DNA of 62,101 nucleotides, from the NCBI GenBank assembly GCA_947177445.1, contig CAMWUL010000013.1:1-62101 (forward strand), written 5' to 3'. This document shows, one piece after another, positions 59,796 to 62,101 of this stretch. Position 1 is the first letter of the stretch; the number at the start of each line of letters is the position of its first letter. The DNA comes from an uncultured Lachnospiraceae bacterium (GTDB taxonomy: Bacteria > Bacillota > Clostridia > Lachnospirales > Lachnospiraceae). The notes under the pieces were generated by a model. The model was given only the letters and a program-made list of their open reading frames with translations, ran no database searches and was not told the DNA's origin. Both the position numbers and the translations under genes were made by a program.

Positions 59796-60734
59796 TTGGA
59801 TATTCGGATATTACAATATTTCCTGGCGGTTGCCAGAGAAGAAAGCATAACAAAGGCGGCGGAGGCTCTGCGCATGACACAGCCGCCGCTTTCCAGACAG
59901 TTAAAAGATTTGGAGGAAGAACTGGGAAAACAGTTATTCATTCGTGGAAGCAAAAAAGTCACTCTGACCGAGGACGGAATGCTGCTCCGCAAACGCGCGG
60001 AAGAATTAGTTGATTTAATGGAGAAGACAAAGGCGGAACTGACATCTTCCAATGAGGATATCAACGGCGATATTTATATTGGCTGTGGCGAAACAGAAAG
60101 TATTTCTTTTTTGGCACAGGCAGCTTGGGATTTACAGAAAAAACACCCTCTCATTCATTACCACATTTACAGCGGCGATGCAGAGCGTGTTATGGAAAAG
60201 CTGGATAAGGGCTTAATCGACTTTGGGCTGTTAGTCGGAGAAACAGACCTAAGCAAATATGATTACCTCAAGCTTTCACAAAAAGATTTATGGGGTGTAT
60301 TGATGCGCAAGGACAGTCCATTAGCGGAAAAAGAAACAATTCGTGCAGAAGATCTGTGGGATAAACCTCTGATTGTATCACATCAGACCTCAATCAATAC
60401 TGAAATGTTTCATTGGTTAAAAGCAGATATTTCCAAGCTCAACATCGTTGCAACTTATGATTTGATTTATAACGCAGCTCAATTTGTCAAAAAAGGTTTT
60501 GGATATGTTATTGCATTGGACCGATTGATTAACACGGCAGGGGACAGCAATCTATGCTTTAAACCGCTTTCTCCGACATTGGAAGCAGAGCTTTACATTG
60601 TCTGGAAAAAATATCAGGTTCTGTCGAGAGCCTCCAACGCCTTTCTCCAACAGCTGAAAAATGAACTGGATAATCAGGAAGCCGGCAGCGAAAGGTTTCC
60701 GCACACGCTTCCAGCACCAGAAACCCACCGCTAA
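59796..60734 (+). CDS. LysR-family transcriptional regulator
   Basis: A 312-aa regulator. The HTH is YFLAVAREESITKAAEALRM followed by TQPPLSRQLKDLEEELGKQL; the effector domain begins around residue 90 (GDIYIGCGETESISFLAQ). The start is TTG at 59796 behind AAGGAGG. An in-frame ATG at 59748 lies inside the promoter and cannot be used. It probably controls the divergent acetyltransferase and reductase genes. Confidence 0.92.
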   Translation: MDIRILQYFLAVAREESITKAAEALRMTQPPLSRQLKDLEEELGKQLFIRGSKKVTLTEDGMLLRKRAEELVDLMEKTKAELTSSNEDINGDIYIGCGETESISFLAQAAWDLQKKHPLIHYHIYSGDAERVMEKLDKGLIDFGLLVGETDLSKYDYLKLSQKDLWGVLMRKDSPLAEKETIRAEDLWDKPLIVSHQTSINTEMFHWLKADISKLNIVATYDLIYNAAQFVKKGFGYVIALDRLINTAGDSNLCFKPLSPTLEAELYIVWKKYQVLSRASNAFLQQLKNELDNQEAGSERFPHTLPAPETHR

Positions 60735-60774
60735 AAAAGGCTCTGCTTTATGCAGCAGCCCTGCAAATTTGAGG

Positions 60775-61209
60775 TTATTCCTCAAAATGTTCCAATGTAT
60801 GGGCGGGATATGCTTTTGTCCAGTGGTGAGGCTGCAACTCGCCTAATGTAATAAATTGCAGAGAATCATCATCTGTAGTAATCGCCACCTGTACGTCTTC
60901 GCCCCAGAACCGTAAACGTTCTTGGCATATTCCGCAGGGGGATAGAACTTTATAAGGAGCATTTTCGTCTTCTCGAACCAAGCACATACAATGTGTAACC
61001 TTTTCGTTATATTTATGAGCCTCTAACATTGCACCCGTTTCAATACACAAAACAGCAGAAGCGTTAGCTGTATCAATGCTGACGCTTGTAAAATAGTGTC
61101 CATTCGCTGTATGTACTACTCCTGCTCCGCCCCAACCAGTAGGATAGCGCTTCTCTATCAACGCTACTGCTTGGTGATACAGCTCTTTCTCAATGTCAAG
61201 GTTTCGCAT
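60775..61209 (-). CDS. Cytidine-deaminase-like zinc protein
   Basis: A 144-aa member of the cytidine deaminase fold. CIETGAM supplies the Cys ligand and proton-shuttle Glu, and SPCGICQERLRFWG the PCxxC zinc pair. The sequence is closer to the blasticidin-S-deaminase-like branch than to housekeeping Cdd, so the substrate is uncertain. The start at 61209 has GGAGG ahead. The region is AT-richer than the chromosome core. Confidence 0.85.
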   Translation of the reverse strand: MRNLDIEKELYHQAVALIEKRYPTGWGGAGVVHTANGHYFTSVSIDTANASAVLCIETGAMLEAHKYNEKVTHCMCLVREDENAPYKVLSPCGICQERLRFWGEDVQVAITTDDDSLQFITLGELQPHHWTKAYPAHTLEHFEE

Positions 61210-61301
61210 ATTGTTGCCTCCTCGTATGGTTTTCAATACAATTTATAATTTACTGACATTAAATGCTGCAGCGAGAATACTGCCATACAGGAAGTTACCA
61301 T

Positions 61302-61691
61302 TCAGCTTTGGATCTGATACTCCCTGCATTTATTAATTGCTAAATCGTGTCCCTGTTGTGCGGCAGCTTTGTACCAGATTTTTGCCTTTTCCATATCTCG
61401 CTCAACGCCAATACCATCTTCATAAAAGGTACCAAGATTATACTGACCGTCCCGATCACCATGGTTAGCAGATCGCTTGATCCAATAGAAAGCCCTTTTT
61501 AAATCTTTTTGGACTCCAAGCCCCTCCAGATAAAAATATCCTATCTGGCATTCAGCCAATGGATAGCCTTTCTCTGCAAGTTCCATGTGCCCGGAAAAGC
61601 ACTTGTCATACTGCTCGCTTTCCCAATATTTTTTGATTAGTTCATTGCATCTGTCGAATTCAGGGCAAGGTTTATAATAAGTTTCCGCCAT
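61302..61691 (-). CDS. Sel1-like repeat protein
   Basis: A 129-aa protein of tandem Sel1 repeats: GYPLAECQIGYFYLEGLGVQ, DLKRAFYWIKRSANHGDRDG and QYNLGTFYEDGIGVERDMEK are consecutive units. It is a protein-protein interaction scaffold with no signal peptide. Its start overlaps the end of the upstream gene by 20 bp, so the two are probably translated together. A specific role cannot be stated. Confidence 0.85.
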   Translation of the reverse strand: MAETYYKPCPEFDRCNELIKKYWESEQYDKCFSGHMELAEKGYPLAECQIGYFYLEGLGVQKDLKRAFYWIKRSANHGDRDGQYNLGTFYEDGIGVERDMEKAKIWYKAAAQQGHDLAINKCREYQIQS

Positions 61692-62091
61692 GACTTTTCC
61701 TTATCTGATCCAGATATTCCCTGTTGATGAATTTGTCACTTGCAACTATCACGCCGGAGAGGGTAAAAATACGTTGTTCCTCATCCGCTATCTGTTCAGC
61801 CAGATCCACAACCTTTTCTAGCATTTCCTGCTTCCCTTCAGAGCCGGCAATGGTTAAGGGAAGGATAACCAGCTTCATCAGGTCATCATCCTCAAGCACT
61901 GTGCCGGAGTGGATTTTCTGACGGATTATGTTAAATGCCGCCTCCCCGTCTATGTGGGAAAGGAAAGCCTGTTCCGTGCGAAGGGTAATACAGTTGGTTT
62001 CCAAGGTTGGTTCTGCGCTTTTTACGTCGCCAGTATAGATAACAATCAGGCGCAGATTGAAGTTTTCATCTTCTTTGTAGTATTTTTCCAT
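61672..62091 (-). CDS. C-terminal part of an Rpn/PD-(D/E)XK transposase-like protein
   Basis: LRLIVIYTGDVKSAEP, FLSHIDGEAAFNII, LEDDDLMKLVILPLTIAG and VASDKFINREYLDQI match the second half of Rpn (recombination-promoting nuclease) or DUF4351-type proteins. The nuclease core that should precede it is not in the window. The frame stays open upstream of the ATG at 62091 to the window edge, and no ribosome binding site is visible there, so the true start is probably outside the window. Confidence 0.65.
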   Translation of the reverse strand: MEKYYKEDENFNLRLIVIYTGDVKSAEPTLETNCITLRTEQAFLSHIDGEAAFNIIRQKIHSGTVLEDDDLMKLVILPLTIAGSEGKQEMLEKVVDLAEQIADEEQRIFTLSGVIVASDKFINREYLDQIRKSHGGNLL

Positions 62092-62101
62092 AACCCGTGC
62101 A

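Noticed and set aside
1..62101. tRNA or rRNA genes
   Set aside because: I found no tRNA-like cloverleaf with a GGTTCGAATCC arm in an intergenic gap and no rRNA signature.

Overview
The window looks like part of the chromosome of a gut-type Lachnospiraceae (Clostridia, Bacillota). The reasons are the dnaE-pfkA neighbourhood, a SAM-I riboswitch in front of metK, LplABC-type sugar importers, a DUF951 protein, a multi-receiver hybrid histidine kinase, strong AGGAGG ribosome binding sites with some TTG and GTG starts, and consensus sigma-A promoters. I see no rRNA, tRNA, CRISPR array or phage module.

Positions 1-20 kb are mostly housekeeping: a polysaccharide deacetylase cut by the window edge, an OGG-type glycosylase, a hybrid sensor kinase, proC, an rRNA methyltransferase, pfkA, dnaE (with a long Gly/Ser linker), metK, murA, a LysM/G5/M23 cell-wall protein, a Y-family polymerase, a flavin reductase and a membrane-anchored coiled-coil protein. 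The metK control region can be read in detail: a promoter overlapping the murA stop, a SAM-I aptamer, and an intrinsic terminator whose U-tract was split by a 143-bp inverted-repeat element. A 116-bp relative of this element lies in the leader of the sugar operon at 26.5 kb. Both copies have direct repeats consistent with 8-bp target duplications.

Positions 20-27.8 kb hold a compact sugar operon: a GH-A-like glycosidase, an FGGY kinase, split transketolase subunits and a fucose/arabinose-isomerase-like protein, divergent from a LacI regulator. This layout resembles the isomerase, kinase and split-transketolase route described for D-apiose. Positions 27.8-37 kb hold a MarR-controlled heterodimeric ABC exporter, small conserved genes, an AAA/PD-(D/E)XK protein overlapping a sirtuin, and an AT-richer patch with a hypothetical protein and a truncated metallo-hydrolase.

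Positions 37-56.3 kb form a large carbohydrate locus in four transcription units. Unit one, controlled by a divergent AraC gene, runs from a Gfo/Idh/MocA oxidoreductase through an SGNH esterase, an ABC importer, an FSA-like transaldolase, a SIS isomerase and two YjbQ (UPF0047) paralogues to an FGGY kinase. Unit two is a DeoR regulator with a GH106-like rhamnosidase. Unit three is an amidohydrolase. Unit four is a TIM-like isomerase, a third YjbQ and an AraA/FucI-like isomerase. The third YjbQ has lost all five histidines that the first could use in its active site. A 13-bp inverted repeat straddles the -35 box of unit four, and a related motif lies in the amidohydrolase promoter. I consider this the best candidate in the window for an undescribed pathway.

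Positions 56.3-62.1 kb are accessory: a HEPN-type Abi protein preceded by its own promoter and a terminator-like RNA (an AbiF-RNA-type layout), a gene fragment, a lipoprotein aldo/keto reductase with a sugar O-acetyltransferase under a divergent LysR regulator, a cytidine-deaminase-like protein, a Sel1-repeat protein and a probable C-terminal part of an Rpn/PD-(D/E)XK transposase-like protein.
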